A stretch of DNA of 64,000 bases, taken from the NCBI RefSeq assembly GCF_937893305.1, contig NZ_CALBGN010000016.1:1-64000 (forward strand), given 5' to 3'. Positions 8,274 to 17,241 of this stretch are shown here, piece after piece. The notes beneath the pieces are model-generated. The model was not told the origin of the DNA and ran no database searches. It saw only the letters and a list, made by a program, of their open reading frames with translations. The position numbers and the translations under genes are program-made. The DNA is from an uncultured Helicobacter sp. GTDB lineage: Bacteria; Campylobacterota; Campylobacteria; Campylobacterales; Helicobacteraceae. Within the stretch, counting starts at the first letter, position 1, and every line of letters starts with the position of its first letter.

Positions 8274-9141
8274 ATTCTATCTCCCAAGTGCTTCCAAAAT
8301 AACAAGGTGTAGTATCGTGCAAATGTTTTGGTTGCAAATCTAAAAGTGGAGTGATTTTGGATTCCAACTCATTAATAAAAACTGCTTGACCGCCTGCTCT
8401 TTCAAAGATGAAAGCAAAAGGAAAAACTTCAAAAAGCATTCTAAGTTTGCCTTTTGGAGCATCACTTGTAGCAGGATAAGAAAATAATCCACCACCTTTG
8501 ACTAAAATATGATGTAAATCAGGCACCATACCGCCACTATAACGCAAGCGATAGCCTGCATCAAAAAGAGATTCCATCTTTGCTTTATGTGCTTTGCTCC
8601 AGTTTTTTTGTGTGCCACCAGTGGCGTTTAGCTTTCCTTTATGAGAAAGTTTTAAGCATTTTTGTAGGACAAATTCTTTGCTATCGTAAGTGAAATAATC
8701 TACCCCTTCTTTTAAAAGCGATGAAAATCCGATTCCAACTACCATTCCATACACAATATATGCGCTTGCCACTAAGTTTTGTGGTAAAAAATCACCTTGA
8801 TAGATTCCAAAAATACTCCCCACGCTTAAGTTTGCTCCCATTAATGAAGAACCATCAAGTGGATCATAAGCAATAGAATACACGCCATCATTGTGGAGTA
8901 GAATAGCATTTTCTTGCTCTTCGCTACAAATTTGCTTAACACAAGCAAGTGTTTTAAGTGCATTTTGCACGATAAAATCTGCTTGCACATCAGCTTGCAA
9001 TTGTGTATCTCCTGTGGTATTTGTGCGATCTGTGTATTCCCCTAAGTTTTTTTGCAAAAGAGAATAAATCTCTATGCTTGCTTGTTTGATACTTGTAAAA
9101 ATACAATCCAAATCTTTTGCTAGACTTGCATTTGTTTGCAC
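8260..9141 (-). CDS. fbp: Fructose-1,6-bisphosphatase class I
   Basis: The enzyme hydrolyses fructose-1,6-bisphosphate to fructose-6-phosphate in gluconeogenesis, which matters in Campylobacterota that do not grow mainly by glycolysis. The metal-binding motif YDPLDGSS and the substrate loop GGMVPDLHHI are present. The 293 residues are slightly short for the family but match Helicobacter homologues. The start is GTG 9141 preceded by AAAGGAAAAG. It heads a five-gene minus-strand operon running to the NifX-like gene. Confidence 0.93.
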   Translation of the reverse strand: MQTNASLAKDLDCIFTSIKQASIEIYSLLQKNLGEYTDRTNTTGDTQLQADVQADFIVQNALKTLACVKQICSEEQENAILLHNDGVYSIAYDPLDGSSLMGANLSVGSIFGIYQGDFLPQNLVASAYIVYGMVVGIGFSSLLKEGVDYFTYDSKEFVLQKCLKLSHKGKLNATGGTQKNWSKAHKAKMESLFDAGYRLRYSGGMVPDLHHILVKGGGLFSYPATSDAPKGKLRMLFEVFPFAFIFERAGGQAVFINELESKITPLLDLQPKHLHDTTPCYFGSTWEIEFVSR

Positions 9142-9170
9142 GCTTCTTTTCCTTTAAATAAAATTTTTTT

Positions 9171-9176
9171 ATTATA
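9171..9176 (-). promoter_or_regulatory. Candidate -10 element for fbp operon
   Basis: On the minus strand this reads TATAAT, about 30 bases upstream of the fbp GTG, in the short divergent gap shared with rpe. Confidence 0.5.
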
Positions 9177-9275
9177 TCTAAATTTTTAAATTTGTTTTGT
9201 GAAATAAGGTGATTTAGGGCAACATTAGTGTTATTTTGTTAGAATTTCTACAAATTTTCATTAAAGGAATCTTAA

Positions 9276-9911
9276 ATGCTTGTTGCTCCAAGTATCCTCT
9301 CAGCAAATTTTGGAAAATTAGAAGCAGAAGTGCAAGCAATTTGTGAGGCAGATTGTGATTTGGTGCATATTGATGTGATGGATGGGCATTTTGTGCCAAA
9401 TTTAACCTTAGGTCCTGTTGTTGTTGAATCTGTGGCAAAAGCTTCTACAAAGCCTCTTGATATTCACTTAATGGTGCAAAATAATAGCTTTTTTGTGGAT
9501 TTATTCGCACCTTTTAAGCCAGAATTTCTATCCTTTCATATTGAAGAAGAAAAGCACGCAAATCGCCTAGCGCAAAAAATTAGAGATTTAGGGATTAAAC
9601 CTGCTGTTGTGTTAAATCCACACACAGATATTCAAAGTATTGATTATTTGCTAGAATTTATTGATATGGTGCTTGTAATGAGTGTAAATCCGGGCTTTGG
9701 TGGGCAGAAATTCATTCCAAATGTGTTAGAGAAAATCAAGCTCTTAAAAGATAGGATTGAAATACGGAATCCAAAATGTTTAATTGAGGTTGATGGTGGT
9801 GTAAGTGATGAAAATATTGAAGATTTAAGAGAGGCTGGAGTAGATATTGTAGTGGCTGGTAGTTATGTTTTTAATGGGGATTATGCGCGAAAAATTGCGT
9901 CTTTAAAATAA
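9276..9911 (+). CDS. rpe: Ribulose-phosphate 3-epimerase
   Basis: This enzyme interconverts ribulose-5-phosphate and xylulose-5-phosphate in the pentose phosphate pathway. The TIM-barrel markers are PSILSANF near the start, HIDVMDGHFVPN with the metal-binding His and Asp, MSVNPGFGGQKF and EVDGG. The 211-residue length is typical. AAAGGAA lies just upstream of ATG 9276. The gene is divergent from fbp and is followed nine bases later by a broken gene. Confidence 0.95.
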   Translation: MLVAPSILSANFGKLEAEVQAICEADCDLVHIDVMDGHFVPNLTLGPVVVESVAKASTKPLDIHLMVQNNSFFVDLFAPFKPEFLSFHIEEEKHANRLAQKIRDLGIKPAVVLNPHTDIQSIDYLLEFIDMVLVMSVNPGFGGQKFIPNVLEKIKLLKDRIEIRNPKCLIEVDGGVSDENIEDLREAGVDIVVAGSYVFNGDYARKIASLK

Positions 9912-9919
9912 GGAGATGT

Positions 9920-11601
9920 ATGTTAGATAAGGCACAAATGTGTTACTTTAATGGAGAGTATCAGGCAAGTTTTGAAATTTGTGTGCAGGCTTTAAGGGAT
10001 TTAGAAAAGATAGAATCCAAAAAGGAATCTAAAATCAAGTTGATAGATCTTGCTGCTCTTAGTGCTTTAAAATTAGAGATTTCATAAGCTTTAGAATTTT
10101 GCATACAAAGCTATAACTTTCATAAAGATTCCATCTTTTACGCATTTAATTTGGCAAAAGCATTGTTTTTAGCACAGAATTACACAGAATCTATAAGGTT
10201 ATTAGAAGAGTTGGTAAAGACGCAAAATGTGTTGCAATTAGAGTGTTTGGAGTTGCTTTTAGAAGTGTATAAAGCACAAAATTTGTTAGAAAGTGCAGAG
10301 AGCGTGTATCGTCTTTTTTGCAAAATGCACCTAGAGATTGGGAGAAGTGGTTGGAGTTTGGAGCAATGTATTTGTATTGTGATCCCAAAAAAGCGTTAGA
10401 AGTTTATAATGCGTGCTATAAAGTTGCTAGCCAACGCTTAGAAGAACTAATGGCAAATGCACCATTTGTAGAGATTTCACAGACTTTTAATCCAAATTCA
10501 TTAACGGCTAGATTAAATCTTCAACTACAAGTTATAGAAAACCCAGAAATTACGCAATTAAAAGTTTTTTAAGCACGAAATTAGAAGTGAAAATTGCACA
10601 GACGCTTTTGCGTATTTTTGAAAATCCAGCTAAAGAGGAACAACAGGTACTTGAGATTTTGATAAATTTGCAAGAACAAAACGCAAATGAAGCAGAGTAT
10701 TGGCTAATTTTTGACTAGCATATCTTTTAATGCGGCAAGATTGCTTTAAGGAAGCTTTAGAATTTTATGAGTATCGTTTGAATTTTGCAGGTAGTGAGAC
10801 TTTCTCTCCTTTGTATTATAATGCAGCTAAAGAAGCGTTTTTTGAACGATTCTAAATGTTTTTTTGAGAAAGAAATTTGTGTGTATTATGAGCAAGGATT
10901 TGGCGATACTTTAATGTTTAGCCGCACTTTGCAAGAACTTTGTGCAGTGGCAAAAAAGGTATATTTTGCTCCACAAAGCGCGTTATATCCTTTAATTAAA
11001 GAAAAACTATCATCAGAGAGTTGTTTTAAAAATTTAGAAATTTTAGATAGGATTCCACAAAAATTTGACTTCTTTGCCTTATTTTTTAGGGCTTGATAGT
11101 TTAGAGAAAATTACCACGTTAAAAACTCCGCTTGCCTTAAAAAAAATCAAAAAGAAAAATAAAAAGAGTTGGATTTTTTGGCATACGGATTTTGCGCCAA
11201 AAGAAGATAATTCGCGAAATTTTAATGTGGAGTTTTTCTTAAACTTTTTATTGGAATTAGAAAATGTTAAGCTTGTTTCATTGCAGGTTGGGGATTTTGA
11301 GTTTCCAAATTGTGTAGAAAATGTAGGGAAAGATTTTAAAGATTGGCTAGATACTTATAGAGCAATGGAAGATTTGGATTTGGTTGTTGGGATTGATAGT
11401 TCTCCTGCGCATTTATCGTTACTTTGTGGAATCCAAACTTTAATCATTTTACAACCTAGATTTGATTGGCGTTTTGGTTTATATGAGTTTCCTAAAGCAA
11501 AGTTTTATGGGGGAAATACACATTTATTTGTAGCACATTCAAAAGACTTAAGCGTAAAAAATAATCTTTTAGAAAAAATACGAAAAATATTGGAATCTTA
11601 A
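9920..11601 (+). pseudogene. Degraded TPR/glycosyltransferase-like gene
   Basis: The segments read together as one protein: a TPR-like N-terminal half (for example YTESIRLLEELVK), a YEYRL linker, then EQGFGDTLMFSR and VVGIDSSPAHLSLLCG, which resemble the ADP-heptose-transferase-like (GT9) half of TPR-glycosyltransferase proteins. An intact ORF begins at ATG 9920 after AGGAG but meets TAA at 10085. Later frame changes occur near T6 tracts at 10314-10319, 10565-10570 and 10838-10843, between about 10716 and 10730 (in-frame TAG at 10716), and near 11060. The last readable segment ends at 11601. The natural acceptor is unknown. Slipped-strand errors in T-runs are the likeliest cause. Confidence 0.8.
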
Positions 11602-11643
11602 AAGTTCTTAGTAATGCTTTAAAAAACTTTATATTTATTAATA

Positions 11644-11649
11644 TATAAT
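11644..11649 (+). promoter_or_regulatory. Candidate -10 element for modABD
   Basis: TATAAT followed by GC lies 32 bases upstream of modA, in the gap after the pseudogene, so the mod genes probably have their own promoter. Confidence 0.5.
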
Positions 11650-11681
11650 GCTAGTTCAATTTTATTTTCAAAGGATTTTAA

Positions 11682-12392
11682 ATGCGTATTGTTGGGTTAT
11701 TGTTGGTGTTTTTGTTTGTAAGTGTGCAGAGTTTTGCAGAAGTTTTTGTTGCAGCTGGCGCAGGATATAAGAAGCCTTTAGAAGCAGTTAGTGCTTTATA
11801 TGAAAAACAAAGCGGTAAGAAAGTTTTAAGAAGTTATGGGAATTTGCAACAAGTTATTGAGCAAGCAAAGCAAAGCGGAAAGATTGATGCGATTTTTGGT
11901 GATGAGAAATTTATTAAAAAATCAAATCTTGCCACAAAGCTATCACAACTCATTGGATATGGTAAATTGGTGCTTGTGGCAAGTAAAAATGTAGAGCTAA
12001 AAAGCACAAAAGATTTAGAAAAGATGAGTAAAATTGCTCTTCCAGATTCTAAAAAAGCAATTTATGGGATTGCAGCAATGGAGTTTTTAAAGAGTGCAAA
12101 TTATGCGGAATCTTTAAAAGGTAAATTGATGTTTGTCGCGACCGTGCCACAAGTTAGTGCGTATTTAAGTCAAGGTAGTGTAGAAGTTGGTTTTATTAAT
12201 TTAAGCGATTATCTAGCAAATCAAAAGCAGTTTGGAGTAATGCTTGAGATTCCACAAGAAACTTATTCTCCTATTTTAATTGTGATTGCTCCATTGCAAA
12301 CTTCTAAAAATGTAGAGCTAGAAGAGTTTATGGCATTTTTGGATTCTAAAGAAGCAAAAGAAGTCTTTAAAGAATATGGCTTAGAAAAATAA
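11682..12392 (+). CDS. modA: Molybdate ABC transporter, periplasmic substrate-binding protein
   Basis: A signal peptide (about residues 1-19, ending in SFAE) is followed by a type II periplasmic binding fold. VFVAAGAGYKKPLEAV, the IDAIFGDEKF stretch and VGFINLSDY fit ModA-type molybdate/tungstate binding proteins. The 236 residues are within range. AAGGAT lies before ATG 11682. It overlaps modB by one base (TAATG), indicating a transcriptional and translational unit. Annotation as ModA rather than another oxyanion binder rests on the modB-modD neighbours. Confidence 0.88.
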   Translation: MRIVGLLLVFLFVSVQSFAEVFVAAGAGYKKPLEAVSALYEKQSGKKVLRSYGNLQQVIEQAKQSGKIDAIFGDEKFIKKSNLATKLSQLIGYGKLVLVASKNVELKSTKDLEKMSKIALPDSKKAIYGIAAMEFLKSANYAESLKGKLMFVATVPQVSAYLSQGSVEVGFINLSDYLANQKQFGVMLEIPQETYSPILIVIAPLQTSKNVELEEFMAFLDSKEAKEVFKEYGLEK

Positions 12393-13033
12393 TGCAAATC
12401 CCCTTAGAACCCCTGTTTTTAAGCCTAAAAGTTGGGCTTGTATGCTTGGGATTGCATTTAGTTTTTGGGGTGCTATTAGGATATTATTTAAGTCGCGCAA
12501 AAGGACTTTTGGCTACCATTTGTGATATTTGTGTAACTTTGCCTTTGGTTTTTCCGCCTATTGCGCTTGGGTATTTTTTGTTAATGCTCTTTGGGCAGTA
12601 TGGTGTGCTTGGCTTTTTGGATTTACTTTTTAGTTTTGAAGCAGTGGTTTTAGCAAGCTTTATTGCGGGACTTCCTCTTGTGGTAAAGCCGATTGAATCT
12701 GCTTTTAGTGAGCGTGTAAAAACTTTGGAATTAGTGAGTTTTACGCTTGGGCGAAGTTGGCTTGATACTTTTATTTTTATAAGTCTCCCTTGCATTGTAA
12801 AAACACTAATTACAGCGTTATTTTTAGGTTTTGCAAGATCTATTGGGGAAGTTGGAATCACACTTTTAATTGGTGGAAATATCATTGGAAAAACAGAAAC
12901 AATTTCACTTGCAATTTATAATGCAGCTTTGAGTGCAGAATATACAATAGCAAGTTTTTATGCGGTGGTTTTAGGAGCTGTAGCATTGGTGATTTTTCTC
13001 ATTTTAAGGATTTTGCAAAAACCAAATTTTTAA
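12392..13033 (+). CDS. modB: Molybdate ABC transporter, permease
   Basis: This hydrophobic protein of 213 residues has about five membrane segments. The EAA-loop region is TLGRSWLDTFIFISLPCI, where the ATPase would dock, followed by GFARSIGEVGITLLIGGNI, which is typical of ModB/CysT-type permeases. It overlaps modA by one base and is followed by modD ten bases later. No ATPase gene (modC) lies in this operon, so ModC must be encoded elsewhere or another ATPase substitutes. Confidence 0.9.
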   Translation: MQIPLEPLFLSLKVGLVCLGLHLVFGVLLGYYLSRAKGLLATICDICVTLPLVFPPIALGYFLLMLFGQYGVLGFLDLLFSFEAVVLASFIAGLPLVVKPIESAFSERVKTLELVSFTLGRSWLDTFIFISLPCIVKTLITALFLGFARSIGEVGITLLIGGNIIGKTETISLAIYNAALSAEYTIASFYAVVLGAVALVIFLILRILQKPNF

Positions 13034-13042
13034 AGGGAAGCT

Positions 13043-13876
13043 ATGATTTATTTTAGTGATAATGAACTTATTAATCTTATAGAGCAAGATGTGCCATATT
13101 TAGATAACACGACTTTTGGGCTTGGGATTAGTGGGGTTTGCAAGATGCGCTTTTATCCAAAGCGAGATGAAATCGTGGTGAGTTGTATGGAAGAATGTGT
13201 GCGTATTGCTAGGATTTTTGGGCTTGAAGTGGTGTTTTTTAAAAAGGATTCCACACTTGCTACGCCAAAAGAACTTATGTTGGAAGTTTGCGGAGAACGC
13301 ACGAAGCTTTTTAGAATCGCAAAAACGCTACAAAATCTTTTAGAATATGCAAGTGCAGTGGCAACTTATACGCACAAAATGCTAGAAATTGCGCGTTGTG
13401 TCAATCCTAATATCGCATTACTTGGGACGCGTAAAAATATGCCTTTTGCAAAGAAATTCTTGCTAAAAGCACTCATTTGTGGCGGGGGGATTCCGCATCG
13501 TTTAGGATTAAGTGATAGTATTTTGGTGTTTAAAGAGCATTATTTAGCTTGTGAAGAACTTGAAAAGTCTTTTAAGAAGTTAAAGATGTGTTTTAAAGAA
13601 CATCGTGTGATTGTTGAGGTAGAATCTAAAGAACAAGCGCGTAAATTTGCAGAGCTTGGAGCAGATGTTTTACAATGTGAGCGTTTTTCTTCTTTAGATT
13701 TAAAAAGGCTTATAAAAGAATTAAGAGTGGAGTTTCCTCATTTGCGCTTTAGTGCTACTGGGGGAGTGTGTTTGGAGAATGTAGAAGATTATGCCAAAAG
13801 TGGTGTAGATATGTTGGTTAGCACGAGTATGTATCGTGCGAAAATTTGTGATGTGAAAGTGGAATTTTCTAGTTAA
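13043..13876 (+). CDS. modD: ModD protein (quinolinate phosphoribosyltransferase family)
   Basis: A 277-residue protein with the nicotinate-nucleotide pyrophosphorylase fold: YASAVATYTHKML (family helix), LGTRKNMPFAKK, GGGIPHRLGLSD, and a TIM-barrel part ending FSATGGV and LVSTSM. ModD proteins of this family accompany molybdate transport operons; their reaction is not firmly known and they are not the NAD-pathway NadC. GGGAAG lies upstream of ATG 13043. It is the last gene of the mod unit. Confidence 0.88.
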   Translation: MIYFSDNELINLIEQDVPYLDNTTFGLGISGVCKMRFYPKRDEIVVSCMEECVRIARIFGLEVVFFKKDSTLATPKELMLEVCGERTKLFRIAKTLQNLLEYASAVATYTHKMLEIARCVNPNIALLGTRKNMPFAKKFLLKALICGGGIPHRLGLSDSILVFKEHYLACEELEKSFKKLKMCFKEHRVIVEVESKEQARKFAELGADVLQCERFSSLDLKRLIKELRVEFPHLRFSATGGVCLENVEDYAKSGVDMLVSTSMYRAKICDVKVEFSS

Positions 13877-13912
13877 TTTTAAAATTTAAAGTGTAAATTT
13901 TATTTTTGTGCG

Positions 13913-13919
13913 TTAGAAT
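13913..13919 (+). promoter_or_regulatory. Candidate -10 element for sodB
   Basis: TTAGAAT lies 48 bases upstream of sodB. The expected transcript would begin close to the short hairpin at 13927-13944 (CAAAACT/AGTTTTG around TTTT), which could stabilise the 5' end. Confidence 0.4.
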
Positions 13920-13966
13920 CTTTCTGCAAAACTTTTTAGTTTTGGATGACAATTTAAAGGAATACA

Positions 13967-14587
13967 ATGTTTAAATTACGCACATTACCATTTACGGAAA
14001 TACCGGGATTTATTAGTAAAGAAACCTGTGAGTTTCACTATGGGAAGCATCACCAAACTTATGTGAATAATCTTAATAATCTTATTGATGGAACTGAATT
14101 TCAAAATAAAAGCCTTTTTGAAATTGTAACAAAAGCACAAGGTGGAATCTTTAATAATGCAGCTCAAGTGTATAATCACGATTTTTATTGGGATTGTATT
14201 AGCTCAAATACAAGTGCTAGAAGTGCGGAACTTGAAGAAGCATTAAATGCGACATTTGGAAGTGTAGAGAAGTTTAAGGAAGTGTTTTTGACTTCTGCAA
14301 CAACTTTGTTTGGTTCTGGTTGGTGTTGGCTTGTGTTTAACAATGGAAAATTGGAAATCAAACAAACAAGTAACGCACAAACCCCTGTAACAGAGGGGAT
14401 GATCCCATTACTTGTTGTAGATGTGTGGGAACACGCTTATTATATTGATCATAGAAATGCGCGTCCATCGTATTTAGAGAAATTCTTCAGTCATATTAAT
14501 TGGGAGTTTGTTTCAAAATCTTTAGAGTGGGCGAAAAAGGAAGGGATTAATTCTGTGAATTTTTATATGAATTCACTTCATGCATAA
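13967..14587 (+). CDS. sodB: Superoxide dismutase (Fe)
   Basis: The enzyme dismutates superoxide and is central to oxygen tolerance in microaerophiles. The four metal ligands are His24 (FHYGKHH), His71 (VYNHDFYW), Asp152 and His156 (DVWEHAYY). The FGSGW motif and overall pattern favour the iron type. The 206 residues are normal, with no signal peptide, so it is cytosolic. AAAGGAAT lies before ATG 13967. It is a single-gene unit converging on ftsZ across a perfect palindrome. Confidence 0.95.
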   Translation: MFKLRTLPFTEIPGFISKETCEFHYGKHHQTYVNNLNNLIDGTEFQNKSLFEIVTKAQGGIFNNAAQVYNHDFYWDCISSNTSARSAELEEALNATFGSVEKFKEVFLTSATTLFGSGWCWLVFNNGKLEIKQTSNAQTPVTEGMIPLLVVDVWEHAYYIDHRNARPSYLEKFFSHINWEFVSKSLEWAKKEGINSVNFYMNSLHA

Positions 14588-14606
14588 GCGCTAGATGCGC
14601 TTATGC
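14582..14606. terminator. Perfect 10-bp palindrome shared by sodB and ftsZ
   Basis: GCATAAGCGC (14582-14591) and GCGCTTATGC (14597-14606) form a perfect ten-pair stem around TAGAT. The left arm contains the sodB stop and the right arm reaches the first base of the ftsZ stop triplet, so both convergent transcripts carry it at their 3' end. No T-run follows on either strand, which is unusual for intrinsic termination. Confidence 0.6.
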
Positions 14607-15766
14607 TAGTCCATTTGACGACGCAAAAACGCAGGAATATCTAAAACTTCATCATTTGTAAATTCTCCACCGCTTACTTTTTTTCTAGTGGCATTTAAAG
14701 TTTCTTGCTGATTGATTCTTTGGCTCATATCTTTTGGATTAACGAGTTTTAATGTAGAATCGCTACTATTTTGTGTGGAATTGGATTCTGTTGAAATGCG
14801 TTCAAAGCCTGTGGCAATAATTGTGATTCTAACTTTATCGCGTTCTATGTTCGTATCGGTTGTTGTTCCAAAAATAACATCAGCATCTTCATCTATATTT
14901 TCATTTACAATATCCATTGCATCAGAAATGCTGCCAAGAGGATATTCTGGGCTAATGTAGAAATGCACAAGCACGCCTTTTGCTCCGTGGATTGACATAT
15001 TATCAAAAAGTGGAGATTCAATTGCCATTTTAACAGCTTCTTTAGCTGCATCAGCACCTGTGGATTCTCCAATCCCCATTAACGCCATACCTTTATGGCT
15101 CATTGCTGTGCGCACATCGGCAAAATCCACATTAATATCGTTTTGTCCGTGGGCTAAAATTACACCACTCATACCATTAACAGCACAAACAAGAACATCA
15201 TTAACAATTCTAAAGCTATCTTTTAATCCTAAGTTTCTATCAACAATAGAAAGGAGTTTTTCATTTGGGATCACAATAATGGAATCGCTTTCTTCTTTGA
15301 GTTCCCTATAGCCCTCTTCAGCTAATTTTGCACGCTTTCTGGCTTCCCAACGAAACGGCTTTGTAACAATAGATACAGTCAGTGCTCCAACTTCTTTTGC
15401 TGCTTTTGCAATCACTGGTGCAGCTCCCGTCCCTGTTCCACCACCAAGTCCTGCAGAAATAAATACAACATCTGTATCTTCTAAAAATTGTTTTAACTCT
15501 TCATAACTCTCAAGTGCTGCATCTTTCCCTACTTGAGGACGCATTCCTGCTCCAAGCCCTTTTGTGAGTCTTGCGCCAAGTTGGATTCTAACAGGCGCAC
15601 TCGAAGTGCTAATTGCTTGCGCATCAGTGTTAGCAACAGCAAGAGAGATGCCCTCGTGTGTCCCTGTTTGGATAAGGTGTTCAATCATATTGCTTCCACC
15701 GCCACCAACACCGATAACTTTAATTTTTGCCCCAGCGCTTAAATTTGCCTCTTGAATGTTCAACAT
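14606..15766 (-). CDS. ftsZ: Cell division protein FtsZ
   Basis: FtsZ is the tubulin-like GTPase that forms the division ring. The GTP-binding T4 loop GGGTGTG is at residues 108-114, GVGGGGSN lies near the N-terminus, and the conserved C-terminal tail DIPAFLRRQ, which contacts FtsA and other partners, ends the protein. The linker before it (about 325-370) is Ser/Thr/Asn-rich. The 386 residues are normal. It lies 28 bases downstream of ftsA in the same unit. Confidence 0.97.
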   Translation of the reverse strand: MLNIQEANLSAGAKIKVIGVGGGGSNMIEHLIQTGTHEGISLAVANTDAQAISTSSAPVRIQLGARLTKGLGAGMRPQVGKDAALESYEELKQFLEDTDVVFISAGLGGGTGTGAAPVIAKAAKEVGALTVSIVTKPFRWEARKRAKLAEEGYRELKEESDSIIVIPNEKLLSIVDRNLGLKDSFRIVNDVLVCAVNGMSGVILAHGQNDINVDFADVRTAMSHKGMALMGIGESTGADAAKEAVKMAIESPLFDNMSIHGAKGVLVHFYISPEYPLGSISDAMDIVNENIDEDADVIFGTTTDTNIERDKVRITIIATGFERISTESNSTQNSSDSTLKLVNPKDMSQRINQQETLNATRKKVSGGEFTNDEVLDIPAFLRRQMD

Positions 15767-15794
15767 TATCTTTACTCCTTCTAAAATTTAATCT

Positions 15795-17228
15795 TTAAAA
15801 CATTTGGGTTAGTCTATTCCACATTTGACTGAAAAAGCCAGTATTTTGCTTAGGAATTTTAATTTCTGTAATATTGCTTAGATCCTGCTTAATATCTGCC
15901 GCACTCTTAGGCACGCTATTAACGGGACCTGAAGTGCTTTGTATTTTATCTTGCAATGGATTTATTGAAGGGATATTTTTGTGAAAATGCAAGGTTTCAT
16001 CTTCTATTTTCTCATTACAATAACGGATTCTTTTTTCAGAGTCAATTTCATAATTTGTATATTTTCCAGAAGCGTAAAGGATAAGTCCAATTCCAGTTGA
16101 GCAATCTGGTCCTTTTAAATCCGTAAAGAGTCCATCAACTTCTATAGGCTTTGCAAGGCGCACAGGCATATTAAAGAGAGCTGCTGCTAAATCTCTAATA
16201 CCATCTAATTGCACCATTCCACCTGTTAACACCACACCACTTCCTAACTGATCCTTTAATCCGCTTCGTTCTAAAGATTTTGCTAAAATCATTAGTGTTT
16301 CTTCCACGCGAGCATACACGACATTATGCACGGTTGCTAAAGCAACTTGATGTTTGCCACTATCTTCTCCACCGATACTTGGAATTTCAATAAGATTTTC
16401 CGTATCTTCAAGTGTTTTTGGAAAGCCACCATATTTAACTTTGACTTGTTCTGCAATTCCTTGTGGTGTGTGTAAAGCCATAGCTAAATCATTTGTGATA
16501 TGGTTTGATCCAACTCCCAAGAAATCATTATAGCGCAAAGAGTTACCAACATGAATCATTAACTCACAGGTGCTTCCGCCCATATCGATACAAGCTACAC
16601 CTAGATTTTTTTCATCATCACTTAGCACAGAAATAGAAGACGCATAGGAAGCTAGAACAATGTTTTCTATCTCAATACCAGCACTTTTAATTGCTTTTTT
16701 AAGGTTGCCTAAGCTTGATTTTTGTGCAGTGATAATACGCACAGAAACTTCTAAACGACTTCCGCTCATTCCCATAGGATCATCAATAAAGTCTTGATCA
16801 TCAAGCTTGAAGTTATAAGGTAAAATATGGATAACTTCATATTCGCTAGGGATTGAAGCATTATAAAGTGCTGTTTGGATAACGCGGTTAATTTCTTTGA
16901 TTCCAATTTCGTTGTTTGGAATATTGACAATCCCCGAACTATCTGTACTTTTCGTATAAGCCCCAGAAATAGAAATCACGGCTTTATTGATGTTTGTTCC
17001 AGCTACACGCCTTGCATCATTTAGCGCATCCTTGATTGCACGACTTGCTTGTTCAATATTTGTAATAGAACCTTTCTTTAATCCAGACGATTTATGAAAT
17101 CCTGTTCCTATGATATGTGGAATCCCGTCTTTACAATTTGCAATAATCGCGCAAATTTTTGTAGAACCGATGTCAATTCCTAAAATGGTTTGCTCCAAAT
17201 CCTTGCCCCTTTTGTAGTTATCTTCCAT
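15795..17228 (-). CDS. ftsA: Cell division protein FtsA
   Basis: This actin-like ATPase tethers FtsZ to the membrane. LGIDIGSTKICAI is the phosphate-1 motif, VACIDMGGSTCEL the phosphate-2 and VVLTGGMVQLDGI the adenosine motif. The C-terminus ends in an amphipathic stretch, FFSQMWNRLTQMF, consistent with membrane targeting. The start is uncertain: I give ATG 17228, 13 bases after the preceding stop. TTG 17258 would overlap that gene, and a TTG closer to LEQTILG would match the shorter H. pylori N-terminus. Confidence 0.93.
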   Translation of the reverse strand: MEDNYKRGKDLEQTILGIDIGSTKICAIIANCKDGIPHIIGTGFHKSSGLKKGSITNIEQASRAIKDALNDARRVAGTNINKAVISISGAYTKSTDSSGIVNIPNNEIGIKEINRVIQTALYNASIPSEYEVIHILPYNFKLDDQDFIDDPMGMSGSRLEVSVRIITAQKSSLGNLKKAIKSAGIEIENIVLASYASSISVLSDDEKNLGVACIDMGGSTCELMIHVGNSLRYNDFLGVGSNHITNDLAMALHTPQGIAEQVKVKYGGFPKTLEDTENLIEIPSIGGEDSGKHQVALATVHNVVYARVEETLMILAKSLERSGLKDQLGSGVVLTGGMVQLDGIRDLAAALFNMPVRLAKPIEVDGLFTDLKGPDCSTGIGLILYASGKYTNYEIDSEKRIRYCNEKIEDETLHFHKNIPSINPLQDKIQSTSGPVNSVPKSAADIKQDLSNITEIKIPKQNTGFFSQMWNRLTQMF

Positions 17229-17241
17229 ATTTTTATAAGTC

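Noticed and set aside
10151..11601. Treating the four overlapping ORFs after rpe as separate small genes
   Set aside because: The fragments run in order as one TPR/glycosyltransferase-like protein with frame changes at T-runs, so a single pseudogene explains them better.
12484..12885. Minus-strand 133-codon ORF inside modB
   Set aside because: Shadow of the membrane-protein gene; no ribosome-binding site or recognisable motif.
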